Below, piece after piece: positions 1 to 8,099 of a stretch of DNA of 64,000 nucleotides. The notes beneath the pieces were generated by a model. It was not told the DNA's origin. It saw nothing but the letters and a program-made list of their open reading frames with translations, and did not search any database. Numbering within the stretch: position 1 is the stretch's first letter; every line of letters begins with the position of its first letter. The DNA lies in NCBI RefSeq assembly GCF_002162355.1, contig NZ_CP021434.1, positions 2,456,501 to 2,520,500 of the forward strand, written 5' to 3'. The position numbers were made by a program, and so were the translations under genes. The DNA is from Tumebacillus avium. Lineage in GTDB: Bacteria; Bacillota; Bacilli; Tumebacillales; Tumebacillaceae.

Positions 1-501
1 GCCGACACCGTCTACGAGGAAGTCGCGTTTGGCGGCAAGCTGGCGCGGTGGCCGCAGGAGCAGGTGGAGCGGGAGACGACGCAGTTGCTGGCAGACTTCC
101 ATCTGGAAGCGCTGGCTTCGAAGAACCCGTTTACCTTGTCCCAAGGGCAGAAACGCCGCTTGAGCGTGGCCGGGATGCTTTTGAAAAATCAGGAGCTCTT
201 GCTGCTCGACGAACCGACGTTTGGCCAGGACGCCGCCACGACGCGGGAGTTGGTCGAGCGCATTCGCGAGCGCAACGAAAACGGCACGACGGTGATGATG
301 GCGACACACGATGTGGAACTGGTTGCCGAAACGGCTTCCCGCGTGCTGGTGTTCGCCGAGCATGGGCTGTTGTTCGACGGGACGCCGCAGGAGCTGTTCA
401 CGCAGCCCGACCTGCTCGCCCGCGCCGCGCTGATCGAGCCGCTGGCGTATGAGTACCGGCGCCGCCAAGCTGCACAGGAGGAGGGAAGCGTGTATGCCTG
501 A
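1..501 (+). CDS. ECF/ABC transporter ATP-binding protein, 3' part
   Basis: The frame is open from the first base to TGA at 499-501, so the start and Walker A lie outside the window. Visible are the ABC signature LSQGQKRRLSVA, Walker B LLLLDEPTFGQD and the switch histidine in ATHD. This is the ATPase that powers a membrane importer. It overlaps the next gene, an EcfT-type membrane subunit, by 8 nt, which makes it an energy-coupling-factor ATPase. The signature wording resembles the second half of YkoD-type ATPases (hydroxymethylpyrimidine/thiamine import), but the substrate-binding subunit is not in the window, so the cargo is a guess. Confidence 0.9.
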   Translation, partial: ADTVYEEVAFGGKLARWPQEQVERETTQLLADFHLEALASKNPFTLSQGQKRRLSVAGMLLKNQELLLLDEPTFGQDAATTRELVERIRERNENGTTVMMATHDVELVAETASRVLVFAEHGLLFDGTPQELFTQPDLLARAALIEPLAYEYRRRQAAQEEGSVYA

Positions 502-1240
502 GACGAACAGCTTTGTCGGCGGGGTCAACCCGTCGGTCAAACTCTTCCTGCACCTCTTGTGCATGATCCTGCTCGTGTTCTCCCGTGATCCCTGGACCAC
601 GCTGGTCCTGCTGGCAGTTCCGGTGATCATCACGCTGACGTTGGCCAAGATTCCGTTGAAAACGTTTATCGTGCGCGTCTCGCCGTTTTTGGTGCTGTTC
701 CTGTCCACGACCTGGGTGCTCGCCGCATACGGCAAAGGCGAGACGGTCTGGTGGGAGTGGGCGTGGATTCGCATCACGGCGGAAGGCTTGCAAAACGGCT
801 TGAACATTGGCCTGCGGATGATGGCGTTCGTCTGCTACGGCTTCCTGTTCACGGCGACGACCGACGTGACCAAGCTGGTGATGAGCCTGATGCAGCAGTG
901 CAAAGTGTCGCCGAAATTCGCCTATGCGCTGCTGGCCGGGTTCCGCTTCCTGCCCCTGTTCAAAGAGGAGTACGCACAGATCAAAGCGGCGCACCGCGTG
1001 CGCGGCGTGGCGCGGGTGCCGGGGCTGCGCGGCAAGATCCAAGGCGTGATGCGCTATACGATTCCGCTGCTCGCCCAAGGTATTCGCAAAGCGGAGCGCG
1101 TGGCGGTGGCCTTGGAAGCGCGCGGGTTTGACGGAACGCTGAACCGCACGTTTTATCACCAGATGACGGTTGGCCGCCGCGATGCGCTGTATCTGGCGCT
1201 GCTCGTGGTGACCAATCTGGCCGTGCTGCTGTTGCTGTGA
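494..1240 (+). CDS. ECF transporter transmembrane protein, EcfT family
   Basis: 248 aa. The ATG at 494 follows the SD GGAGGAGGG and overlaps the ATPase gene by 8 nt, so translation is probably coupled. There are several hydrophobic helices in the N-terminal half and a last one at the C-terminus. The two short Ala-Arg-Gly type motifs by which EcfT grips the ATPases are visible as AHRVRG and ALEARGF. The protein links the ATPase pair to a substrate-binding S component in the membrane. Related proteins include YkoC of the YkoEDC thiamine-precursor importer; that specific assignment is inference. A longer frame starts at 449 but has no SD. Confidence 0.88.
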   Translation: MPETNSFVGGVNPSVKLFLHLLCMILLVFSRDPWTTLVLLAVPVIITLTLAKIPLKTFIVRVSPFLVLFLSTTWVLAAYGKGETVWWEWAWIRITAEGLQNGLNIGLRMMAFVCYGFLFTATTDVTKLVMSLMQQCKVSPKFAYALLAGFRFLPLFKEEYAQIKAAHRVRGVARVPGLRGKIQGVMRYTIPLLAQGIRKAERVAVALEARGFDGTLNRTFYHQMTVGRRDALYLALLVVTNLAVLLLL

Positions 1241-1260
1241 CGGTCAAATCAAAATCAAAA

Positions 1261-1299
1261 ACGCTCTTCCCGAGGCTTACTTGGGAGGAGCGTTTTTTT
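1261..1299. terminator. Rho-independent terminator, bidirectional
   Basis: Stem ACGCTCTTCCC (1261-1271) pairs with GGGAGGAGCGT (1283-1293) with one G-U, followed by seven T. It ends the ECF genes. The stop codon of the convergent kinase gene lies inside the stem, and the minus strand also has a T-rich tail. Confidence 0.9.
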
Positions 1300-2575
1300 C
1301 ATGATGTTTATCTGGAAGGGGGAAGGACAGCGCGAACTGCGTGCCTTTGCCCTTTTCGCTTTTCACTTGGATGTGGCCGGACATGGAATGGACGATCTGA
1401 TAGGTGACCATCAGGCCGAGTCCTGTGCCGGTCTCTTTTGTTGAGTAATACGGGTTGCCGAGGCGGGCCAGTTCGGCCGGCGTCATGCCAACGCCGGTGT
1501 CGGACACGTCGATGTGGATCTGGCGGGCCCGCTTGTAGGCGTGGATGTGCAGCGTGCCGCCTTGGGGCATCGCTTCGATCCCGTTTTTGAACAGGTTCAT
1601 CAGCACTTGGGAAAACTTCTCCGGGTCGCCGGTGAGCTCCAGGCCGTCTTCGATCTGGCTTTCGACGGTGACGCTGCGCAGCGTGGCGTACGAGGTGACG
1701 ACGCCGGCCACCGAGCGGACGCGCTCGCTGACTTCGATGCCTTCGTGCTTGTCGATCTGCGGTTTGGCATAGGCGAGGTAGTCGGAGATGATCGCTTCGG
1801 AGCGGTCGAGCTCTTCGATGCTCAGCTCCAGAAACATTTTCTGCTTCTCCGGCGAGACGCTTTGCTCTTGCAAGAGCTGCAGGAACCCGCGCACGACGGT
1901 CATCGGATTGCGCATCTCATGCGCGATCGCGGCGGCGAGCTCGCCGAGGACATAGAGCTTTTCACTCTGCTGCACTTCGACGCGCATGTGTGCTTTCTCG
2001 CGGATGTTTTCGATCAGGTAGACGGCAAGCCACGCCGCAAACAGATTGATCAGCGTGAAAAAGGCGAGGAACGGCAGGTGCGGATTCTGCCAGGGTGTGA
2101 CCTCCATGCTATGTACGATGATCAGATTGGTCGGAATCAGCAGCACCAAGAGGAGCAGGATCGTGAAAATGATCTTCGGGCGCCGTCCGATCAGCAGGTA
2201 GCGCTTCGCCGACAGGATGGCCAGGGCGATCACGACGGGGAAGGAGATCGTCATCAGGAGAAATCCGATGCCGAGCGACCCGATCAGGACGCGGTAGCCA
2301 AACAAGGCGATGATCAGAAAGATCCCGACGCGCCACCCGCCGTATAAAATGCCGATCAGCATCGGAACGAGCCGCAAATCCAGCACGTAGCCGGGGATGA
2401 TCGATACGGGGAACGTCATGCAGAGCAGGACGGATGCAATTGACAGAGAGCCGATGGCGACGCCGTTGCGCCGCGGCATGGCGGTGCCGAGCTTATCGAC
2501 CCAGAAGTTCTGGTAGATAAAGATCGGCAGCAAAATAAAAAGCAGGTTGAGCAAGACTTCTTGTATGCCGGCCAA
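1277..2575 (-). CDS. KinB-like sporulation sensor histidine kinase (copy 1)
   Basis: 432 aa. The TTG start at 2575 lies 6 nt after the SD GAGGTGA. Residues 1-185 form about six hydrophobic segments of the 5TM-5TMR-LYT type. The HisKA region has the phospho-acceptor H219 in AIAHEMRNP, and the HATPase domain shows NLFKNGIEA, DTGVGM and GTGLGL. The length and topology match KinB, one of the kinases that feed phosphate into the Spo0F-Spo0B-Spo0A sporulation relay. No response regulator is adjacent, as expected for an orphan phosphorelay kinase. A close paralogue lies 47 nt upstream in the same orientation. A possible Spo0A box (2608-2614) sits in that gap. The sensed signal is unknown. Confidence 0.85.
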   Translation of the reverse strand: MAGIQEVLLNLLFILLPIFIYQNFWVDKLGTAMPRRNGVAIGSLSIASVLLCMTFPVSIIPGYVLDLRLVPMLIGILYGGWRVGIFLIIALFGYRVLIGSLGIGFLLMTISFPVVIALAILSAKRYLLIGRRPKIIFTILLLLVLLIPTNLIIVHSMEVTPWQNPHLPFLAFFTLINLFAAWLAVYLIENIREKAHMRVEVQQSEKLYVLGELAAAIAHEMRNPMTVVRGFLQLLQEQSVSPEKQKMFLELSIEELDRSEAIISDYLAYAKPQIDKHEGIEVSERVRSVAGVVTSYATLRSVTVESQIEDGLELTGDPEKFSQVLMNLFKNGIEAMPQGGTLHIHAYKRARQIHIDVSDTGVGMTPAELARLGNPYYSTKETGTGLGLMVTYQIVHSMSGHIQVKSEKGKGTQFALSFPLPDKHHEKNAPPK

Positions 2576-2607
2576 CGTTGTTCACCTCACTCGGATGAAC
2601 GAACTTT

Positions 2608-2614
2608 TTCGACA
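2608..2614 (-). promoter_or_regulatory. Possible Spo0A box upstream of kinase copy 1
   Basis: The minus strand reads TTTGTCGAAAAA, containing the 0A-box core TGTCGAA, 33 nt before the TTG start. A 7-mer like this also occurs by chance every few kilobases, so only its position and the second copy at 3982 support it. Confidence 0.4.
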
Positions 2615-2622
2615 AAGTAAGT

Positions 2623-3912
2623 CTATTTCCTGCCTGCTAGTAAGTCAGATTTACGAGGGAGCGTGATGATAAAGCGCGTCCCGCTCCCTTTTTCGCTTTC
2701 GACGTGGATCTTGCCGTTCATGCTGTGGATGATCTGGTAGGTGACCATGATCCCAAGTCCGGTGCCGTCTTGTTTGGTCGAGAAAAACGGGTTGCCGAGG
2801 CGCGAGGTCTCATCGGGCGTCATGCCGACGCCGGTGTCGGCGACTTCGATGCGGGCGGTGCCGTCGTTTGCCGCAGCGACGGTGATCGTGAGGACGCCCC
2901 CTTGCTGCATCGCTTCGATCCCGTTTTTGATCAGGTTCATCAGCACTTGGGAGAGCTGCTCGGGATCGGCTTCGATGAAGAGGCCGGGGGTGGTCAGGGT
3001 GTTGATCTCAACGTTGCGCAAGGTGGCGTAGGAGGAGATGATGCCGGCCGCATGCTCGACCCGCTCGGCCGCGTCGACCGCTTCGATGCGCGTGGACTGC
3101 GGGCGGGCGAAGGCCAGATAGTTCGAGATGATCGACTCGGAGCGGTCGAGCTCTTCGATGCCGAGCTTGAGGAACATCTGGCGCTTGTCGGACGGGATCT
3201 GGTCCGACTGCAGCAACTGCAAAAAGCCGCGCACGACGGTCATCGGGTTGCGGACTTCGTGGGCGATCGACGCGGCGAGCTGACCCATGATGCGCAGCTT
3301 TTCCGCCTGCTGAATCTCGAAGCGCAAGGCGGCTTTCTCGCGCATGTTTTCGATCAGGTAAACGGCGATCCACATCGTGATGCCGTGCAGGATGACGTAA
3401 GCGGCAAAGACGGGCAGATGCGGGTTGATGAAAAACGGCTCATCAAGGGTCAGCACGACCACCGTGTTGACGAGCAGGGCGGACAGAAAAGACAGCAGAG
3501 AGGCGGCGGCGAGTTTGCGGCGGCGCTCCCAGAGCTTGAAGCGGGCGGCGAGCAGGAAGCTGGCGATGATCGCCGCCGGATAGGTCAGCGCCACAATGAC
3601 AAAGCCGATGCCGCCGATCTGCCAGCTGTACAAATAGACGGCGGAGATGATTAACAGCGACGCGCGGAACCCGCCGTAAAGGATGCCCATCAGGAGCGGG
3701 ACGAGGCGCAGGTCGAACACATAGCCGGGATGCGGATGCACCGGAAACAGCATGCAGCAAAGCGCAGCAACGGCGGCCAGAATGGAGATGGCGGTGCGGT
3801 TACTGGAAGAAACCATCGGACTGCTCGCTTTGTCGATCCAGAAGGTCTGGTAGACAAAGATCGGCAGGATGATGATGAGCATATTGAGCATGAGATCTTT
3901 CACTTCGTTCAA
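2623..3912 (-). CDS. KinB-like sporulation sensor histidine kinase (copy 2)
   Basis: 429 aa when started at TTG 3912, which follows the SD GAGGTGAG exactly as in its neighbour; an upstream in-frame ATG at 3939 has no SD. The layout is the same as copy 1: a membrane-embedded 5TM-LYT-type sensor up to about residue 185, H218 in SIAHEVRNP, then an ATPase domain with NLIKNGIEA, DTGVGM and GTGLGI. The two proteins align along their full length, so the genes arose by tandem duplication. The sensor halves differ more than the kinase halves, which suggests different signals feeding one target, presumably Spo0F. Transcription of both from one promoter upstream of 3912 is possible. Confidence 0.84.
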   Translation of the reverse strand: MNEVKDLMLNMLIIILPIFVYQTFWIDKASSPMVSSSNRTAISILAAVAALCCMLFPVHPHPGYVFDLRLVPLLMGILYGGFRASLLIISAVYLYSWQIGGIGFVIVALTYPAAIIASFLLAARFKLWERRRKLAAASLLSFLSALLVNTVVVLTLDEPFFINPHLPVFAAYVILHGITMWIAVYLIENMREKAALRFEIQQAEKLRIMGQLAASIAHEVRNPMTVVRGFLQLLQSDQIPSDKRQMFLKLGIEELDRSESIISNYLAFARPQSTRIEAVDAAERVEHAAGIISSYATLRNVEINTLTTPGLFIEADPEQLSQVLMNLIKNGIEAMQQGGVLTITVAAANDGTARIEVADTGVGMTPDETSRLGNPFFSTKQDGTGLGIMVTYQIIHSMNGKIHVESEKGSGTRFIITLPRKSDLLAGRK

Positions 3913-3981
3913 ACGTCTCACCTCAGGACAGGACAGCATCGTCAGAATAGTAGGTAGGGCTGTGAATCTTCGTCGTCAAAT

Positions 3982-3988
3982 TTCGACA
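3982..3988 (-). promoter_or_regulatory. Possible Spo0A box upstream of kinase copy 2
   Basis: The minus strand reads TATGTCGAAATTT, core TGTCGAA, 70 nt before the TTG start, a usual distance for promoter control. It may also affect the divergent gene at 4137. Confidence 0.4.
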
Positions 3989-4136
3989 TAAACCTACAGG
4001 AAACCTCTTTTGCATTTGTAAAAATTTTAGAGTGAGTATTTAAACGTGTTCATGAAAGAATATGAGGTGGTGAATGGTTGGACGAGGTTCATCGATTTCG
4101 GTTAAAATATGGAAACGAACAGGGGGGACGAGAGCG

Positions 4137-4940
4137 ATGGAAGCGATCTTGAAACGGGCGCGCGAAGTGGCGTCGGAAGCGGCTGTTGCAGCCGGGAAAC
4201 TGGCGAAGGAGAAGTTTGACAGCGCGTTTGCGGTGGAAGAGAAAGATGAGCACGGGGATCTCGTCACCGAGGTGGACGGGCTGGCCGAAGCGATCATTTT
4301 GGAGCAGATTCGCGGCGCGTTTCCTGACCATGGGATTCGCAGTGAGGAGACGGGCTGGTCGGGCGTGGAAGGCGACTTTTTGTGGCTGGTCGATCCGCTG
4401 GACGGGACGAACAACTATGCGATCGGGCTGCCGGTGTATGCGGTGGCGATCACGTTCTTTTACCGCAAGGAAGCGCTGCTTGGCGTGATCTACGACTCGG
4501 TGCTGGACAAGCTGTATGTCGCCGAGCGCGGTGGTGGCGCGACATGCAACGGGCAGCCCTTGCGGATCAAGGAGCCCAAGCAGGGCAAGAAGCTGACCTT
4601 GGGCTGGATTCAAGGGCATGCCGTGCAAAAAGATCCGCGGGCAATGCGGCTCAAGCACCATCTTGATGAAGTCTCCAAGCGCGTGCTCCGCGTCTGGGCA
4701 CCGACCTTGGTGTGGTGCATGATGGCACGCGGCGATCTCGATGGCGTGGTGCTGTACAATTCGGAAGGCGATGACTTGTATGCCGGTCTGTTGCTTTTGC
4801 AGGAAGCAGGCGGGAAGGTGATCGACTTTGATGGCACGGATTTTGTCGGGATGAATGAGGAGCCGTATATCATCGGCTGTCATCCGGCGAAGCGGGAAGA
4901 GTTGCTACAGATCGTAAAGGATGGCATGCAGCAAGACTAA
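4137..4940 (+). CDS. Inositol monophosphatase family protein
   Basis: 267 aa. The ATG at 4137 is preceded by a purine-rich AGGGGGGACGAGAG SD; an in-frame ATG at 4074 lacks one. The metal-binding signature LVDPLDGTNNYAIG sits at residues 84-97, with the acidic pair E70-E71 before it and LLLLQEAGGKV near the C-terminus. The family hydrolyses sugar or nucleotide phosphates (inositol-1-phosphate, fructose-1,6-bisphosphate, PAP) with two or three Mg ions. The usual WD of the second signature is replaced by DDLYAG, so the exact substrate cannot be read off. The gene stands alone with its own terminator. Confidence 0.88.
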   Translation: MEAILKRAREVASEAAVAAGKLAKEKFDSAFAVEEKDEHGDLVTEVDGLAEAIILEQIRGAFPDHGIRSEETGWSGVEGDFLWLVDPLDGTNNYAIGLPVYAVAITFFYRKEALLGVIYDSVLDKLYVAERGGGATCNGQPLRIKEPKQGKKLTLGWIQGHAVQKDPRAMRLKHHLDEVSKRVLRVWAPTLVWCMMARGDLDGVVLYNSEGDDLYAGLLLLQEAGGKVIDFDGTDFVGMNEEPYIIGCHPAKREELLQIVKDGMQQD

Positions 4941-4941
4941 A

Positions 4942-4973
4942 AAACGCCTCTCCGCATGGAGAGGCGTTTTTTT
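4942..4973 (+). terminator. Rho-independent terminator
   Basis: Stem AAACGCCTCTCC with GGAGAGGCGTTT around a short loop, followed by T7. It sits between two convergent genes and probably works both ways. Confidence 0.92.
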
Positions 4974-4989
4974 GCTCAGAAATCAGAAA

Positions 4990-5598
4990 TTACTTCGCTG
5001 TTGCGAAGCGCTTGTTGACTTCATCCCAGTTGATCAGGTTGAAGAACGCAGCGATGTAGTCCGGGCGCTTGTTTTGGAACTTGAGGTAGTAGGCATGCTC
5101 CCAAACGTCGAGGCCGAGGATCGGGGTCTTGCCTTGCATCAGCGGGTTGTCTTGGTATTCGGTGGTGGTGATTGCCACTTTGCCGCCGTCAACGATCAGC
5201 CATGCCCAGCCGGAGCCGAAACGGGTGGTTGCAGCTTTGGTGAACTCAGCTTTGAAGTTGTCGTAGGAACCGAATGCCGCGTTGATCGCGTCAGCGATTT
5301 CGCCGGTCGGAGCGCCGCCGCCGTTCGGGGAAAGGATTTCCCAGAACAGGGAGTGGTTCGCATGGCCGCCGCCGTTGTTGCGGACTGCAGTGCGGATGTT
5401 TTCCGGAACAGCATCGAGGTTGGAGATCAGCTCTTCGATCGACTTGGAAGCCAGGTCGTCGTGGCCTTCGAGTGCTGCGTTTACATTGTTTACGTAGGTC
5501 GCATGGTGACGGTCATGGTGGATCTCCATGGTCATTGCGTCAAAGTGCGGTTCGAGAGCGTCGTTCGCGTACGGAAGTGCCGGCAGTTGGTATGCCAT
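4990..5598 (-). CDS. sodA: Superoxide dismutase (Mn/Fe)
   Basis: 202 aa, full length for the family. It converts superoxide to oxygen and peroxide in the cytoplasm. H27 lies in MEIHHDRHH. The Mn-type motif [11 protein letters not shown] follows mid-protein, and [19 protein letters not shown] contains the last two metal ligands (Asp and His). Start ATG 5598 has the SD TAGGAGGT. The gene is monocistronic, with a good sigma-A promoter upstream and a terminator behind. Confidence 0.96.
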   Translation of the reverse strand: MAYQLPALPYANDALEPHFDAMTMEIHHDRHHATYVNNVNAALEGHDDLASKSIEELISNLDAVPENIRTAVRNNGGGHANHSLFWEILSPNGGGAPTGEIADAINAAFGSYDNFKAEFTKAATTRFGSGWAWLIVDGGKVAITTTEYQDNPLMQGKTPILGLDVWEHAYYLKFQNKRPDYIAAFFNLINWDEVNKRFATAK

Positions 5599-5647
5599 TG
5601 GGTGTTACCTCCTATGTAGAAAGAGTTTTTATACATACATATATCTT

Positions 5648-5676
5648 ATCTTAATTAGGTCGGAAAGCCAAGACAA
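5648..5676 (-). promoter_or_regulatory. Sigma-A promoter of sodA
   Basis: On the minus strand, -35 TTGTCT (5671-5676), a 17-bp spacer and -10 TAAGAT (5648-5653), about 50 nt before the start codon. Confidence 0.7.
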
Positions 5677-5750
5677 AATTTGGTGATGTGTCTTACTTTC
5701 CTCAGACTAGGATACTCGCAGGCAGGGCGGTTCATACATGCCCGGCCGTT

Positions 5751-6344
5751 TTATTGGTTGAGACCGTTGAACAGGTAGTGGATCTTGGTGGTCAGAATCT
5801 CTTCGACCGGCCAGTTGCCTTCCGACAAGACCCAGTCCTGCATGGCGTGCAGGTAGATGTTCTCCAGCATGTCACCGGCGATGATCGGGTCGATCTCTTG
5901 CTTGAGCCGTCCTTTCTCTTGTTCCGTTTCCAGAATGTCGGCCATCAGGTTGCGCAGCGCGACCGGGCTCTGCCGCTCGTGGATCATCGCCGTGGGATTG
6001 GCGAGGGTGGACTTGACCCAGATCTTGACGAGGTCAAAGCTCTCCTGGTTGGCGGTGAGCGCGATTTTGAACAGGCGCATCACTTTTTCTTCGGCCGACA
6101 GCTCACTCAGGTCCCATTCTTCGCGGCGTTCGGTGATCTCGGCGAGGCTGTCCTGCCCCCAGTGGGCTAAGATCGCTTCTTTAGAAGGAAAATGCAAAAA
6201 GACGGTGCCGCGCGCCACATCGGCGTGCTCGGCGATCATGTCGATCGTCGTGGCATCGTAGCCGCCTTCCTGAAACAGTTTCATGGCGCTGGTGAAGATT
6301 TTGTTGCGCGTCTCTTGTTTTTTGCGCTCTCTGCGGCTGGACAT
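5751..6344 (-). CDS. TetR/AcrR family transcriptional regulator
   Basis: 197 aa. The helix-turn-helix covers about residues 10-55 (TRNKIFTSAMKLFQEGGYDA and TIDMIAEHADVARGTVFLHF). The rest is an all-helical ligand and dimer domain with no recognisable ligand. Start ATG 6344 has the SD GAGGGGGAG. It is transcribed away from the FAD oxidoreductase gene at 6517; the shared 172-bp gap contains a palindrome (6433-6445) that could be its operator. It therefore probably represses itself and the oxidoreductase. Confidence 0.9.
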   Translation of the reverse strand: MSSRRERKKQETRNKIFTSAMKLFQEGGYDATTIDMIAEHADVARGTVFLHFPSKEAILAHWGQDSLAEITERREEWDLSELSAEEKVMRLFKIALTANQESFDLVKIWVKSTLANPTAMIHERQSPVALRNLMADILETEQEKGRLKQEIDPIIAGDMLENIYLHAMQDWVLSEGNWPVEEILTTKIHYLFNGLNQ

Positions 6345-6432
6345 AGGTTCTCCCCCTCTTGATGGTTGCTGCTTGGTTCTATTTTACACCATTTTGGGAC
6401 TGGACACATATTTCATAGACCTGTAATATAAT

Positions 6433-6445
6433 TGTACTAGGTACA
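6433..6445. promoter_or_regulatory. Candidate TetR operator
   Basis: TGTAC-TAG-GTACA, a perfect inverted repeat with a 3-nt centre in the divergent promoter region between the TetR gene and the FAD oxidoreductase gene. The assignment rests on position only. Confidence 0.35.
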
Positions 6446-6516
6446 TTTTAGACTGAGTTCATTAAAAGTGTGGATATATAAATAGTTCACGTCTCGACTT
6501 GGAGGTCGATTTGATT

Positions 6517-7839
6517 ATGAAAAAACGGACGGTAGTGGTGGGCGGCGGTTTGGCAGGTTTGAGCGTGGCGGCGAGGCTGGCGAAGGCGGGGCAGGATGTG
6601 ACGCTGCTGGAGAAAGCGCCGAAGCTGGGCGGGCGCGCGGTGACGATTCCGCTGAAAGGGTTTGATTTCAACTTTGGAGCGCACGCGATCTACAGCCGGG
6701 ACTCGTCCTACATTCGCAAGCTGCAGAAGGAATTGCAGCTGAACATCGGCTGGGTGGATTTTGACCCGAAGAAGGCGCGTTACGACCTCGGCCATGAGAT
6801 GACGGAGATGCCGGCGACGCTGGAAGGCTTGTACAAGACCAAGGTCTTGCCGAAAGGGGCGACCAAGGCGCGGTTTGCCATCGAAGTGGTGAAGACGGTC
6901 TGCCTGCTGGAGCGCGGCGAGGAAGGCGTGTCGATCGGCGAGTGGCTGAAGCGCTCGGGCAAACATCAACAGGTGCAGGATTTGATGCTGACCCTGGCGT
7001 CGAGCAACTTCTTTACCCAAGAGCCGGAGCGGATTCCGTCGACGGTGTTCTTCAACTACTACCAGCGGCTGTTCCGCACGTCGAAGGCGGTCTCGTACAT
7101 CGCCGGCGGCTGGGGGTCGCTCGTCTCCGAATTGGAGCGTGTGATCGTGGAGAACGGTTCGAAAGTGATGACGAAAGCAAAGATCGAGCGCGTGCTGTTT
7201 GACCAAGGCCGCGTGGTCGGCGTGGAAACGCCGGACGGCGTGATCGAAGGCGATGAATTTGTGTTTGCGGTGCCGCCCAAGGAGCTCGGCAAGATCTTTG
7301 CCGAAACGCCGCTGGAACATTCGATCGCGCCGTACCTGCTGCACAAGCCAAACAACGTGCTGGTCTATGACATCGGCCTGACCCAGCGCATCGACACGCC
7401 GTACACCTATATTTATGATAAAAATGCCCGCGTGTTTATGACCGATATCTCGGCCTACACGCCATGCACCCCGGAGGGTGGACAGCTGATTCAGGCGGTC
7501 GCGTACTTGAAGAGCGAAGAGGTGGGTGACCGCGAGCATGCGGCGATGCGCAAGGAAGCGATCGAGCGGCTGTTTGACAAGCATCTGCCAGGCTGGCGTG
7601 ACCAGCTGGCGGCGAAGCGCTACACGGAGCGTGCGGCGGCGCAGGAGATCAAGGTGGAAGATGACCAGCAGTTGATGCCGGTGCAGTTCCATGCCTGCTC
7701 GAATGCGTATTTTGCCGGCGACTGGGTGCAAGGCGTCGGTCAACTGTCGGAGCTGTCGTTCTCGTCCGGCTATGAGGTAGGCGAACGGATTTTGCGCAAG
7801 GACGCGGGCGGCATTCGCTTGATGAGCTGGGCTGTCTAA
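6517..7839 (+). CDS. FAD-dependent oxidoreductase (phytoene desaturase/amine oxidase-like)
   Basis: 440 aa. ATG 6517 lies 10 nt after the SD GGAGGT. The N-terminus has the dinucleotide-binding loop VVGGGLAGLSVAARLAKAG and the following LLEKAPKLGGRA, typical of the CrtI/NAD(P)-binding Rossmann FAD family. The C-terminus has YFAGDWVQGVGQLSELSFSSG, where the FAD ribityl chain normally contacts the protein. Such enzymes desaturate carotenoids or oxidise amines; no carotenoid genes are nearby, so the substrate is unknown. It is divergent from a TetR gene that probably controls it, and a terminator follows. Confidence 0.85.
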   Translation: MKKRTVVVGGGLAGLSVAARLAKAGQDVTLLEKAPKLGGRAVTIPLKGFDFNFGAHAIYSRDSSYIRKLQKELQLNIGWVDFDPKKARYDLGHEMTEMPATLEGLYKTKVLPKGATKARFAIEVVKTVCLLERGEEGVSIGEWLKRSGKHQQVQDLMLTLASSNFFTQEPERIPSTVFFNYYQRLFRTSKAVSYIAGGWGSLVSELERVIVENGSKVMTKAKIERVLFDQGRVVGVETPDGVIEGDEFVFAVPPKELGKIFAETPLEHSIAPYLLHKPNNVLVYDIGLTQRIDTPYTYIYDKNARVFMTDISAYTPCTPEGGQLIQAVAYLKSEEVGDREHAAMRKEAIERLFDKHLPGWRDQLAAKRYTERAAAQEIKVEDDQQLMPVQFHACSNAYFAGDWVQGVGQLSELSFSSGYEVGERILRKDAGGIRLMSWAV

Positions 7840-7855
7840 GGAATTGCAGAAACGA

Positions 7856-7894
7856 AAAACGCCCTCCACCGGAGACCTCGGTGGGGGCGTTTTT
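7856..7894 (+). terminator. Rho-independent terminator
   Basis: AAAACGCCCTCCACCG pairs with CGGTGGGGGCGTTTTT; a very stable GC stem with a T-run. Confidence 0.92.
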
Positions 7895-8099
7895 ACTTCC
7901 CAACATGAAGGGCTAGCTGATTTTCTTGGTGCGTTTTTCCCAGACTTGCATTATGACCCGCTAATCTGTTGTATCATATGTCCTAACGGGCTGTATCGTA
8001 CCGATAAATCGGCTGGGAAACAGCGGATTTTTCGGGAATGGGGAAGAATGTTACAATAAAGGTTGAATGCTGTGGATTTTTGCAGAAAGGAGTCTGAAT

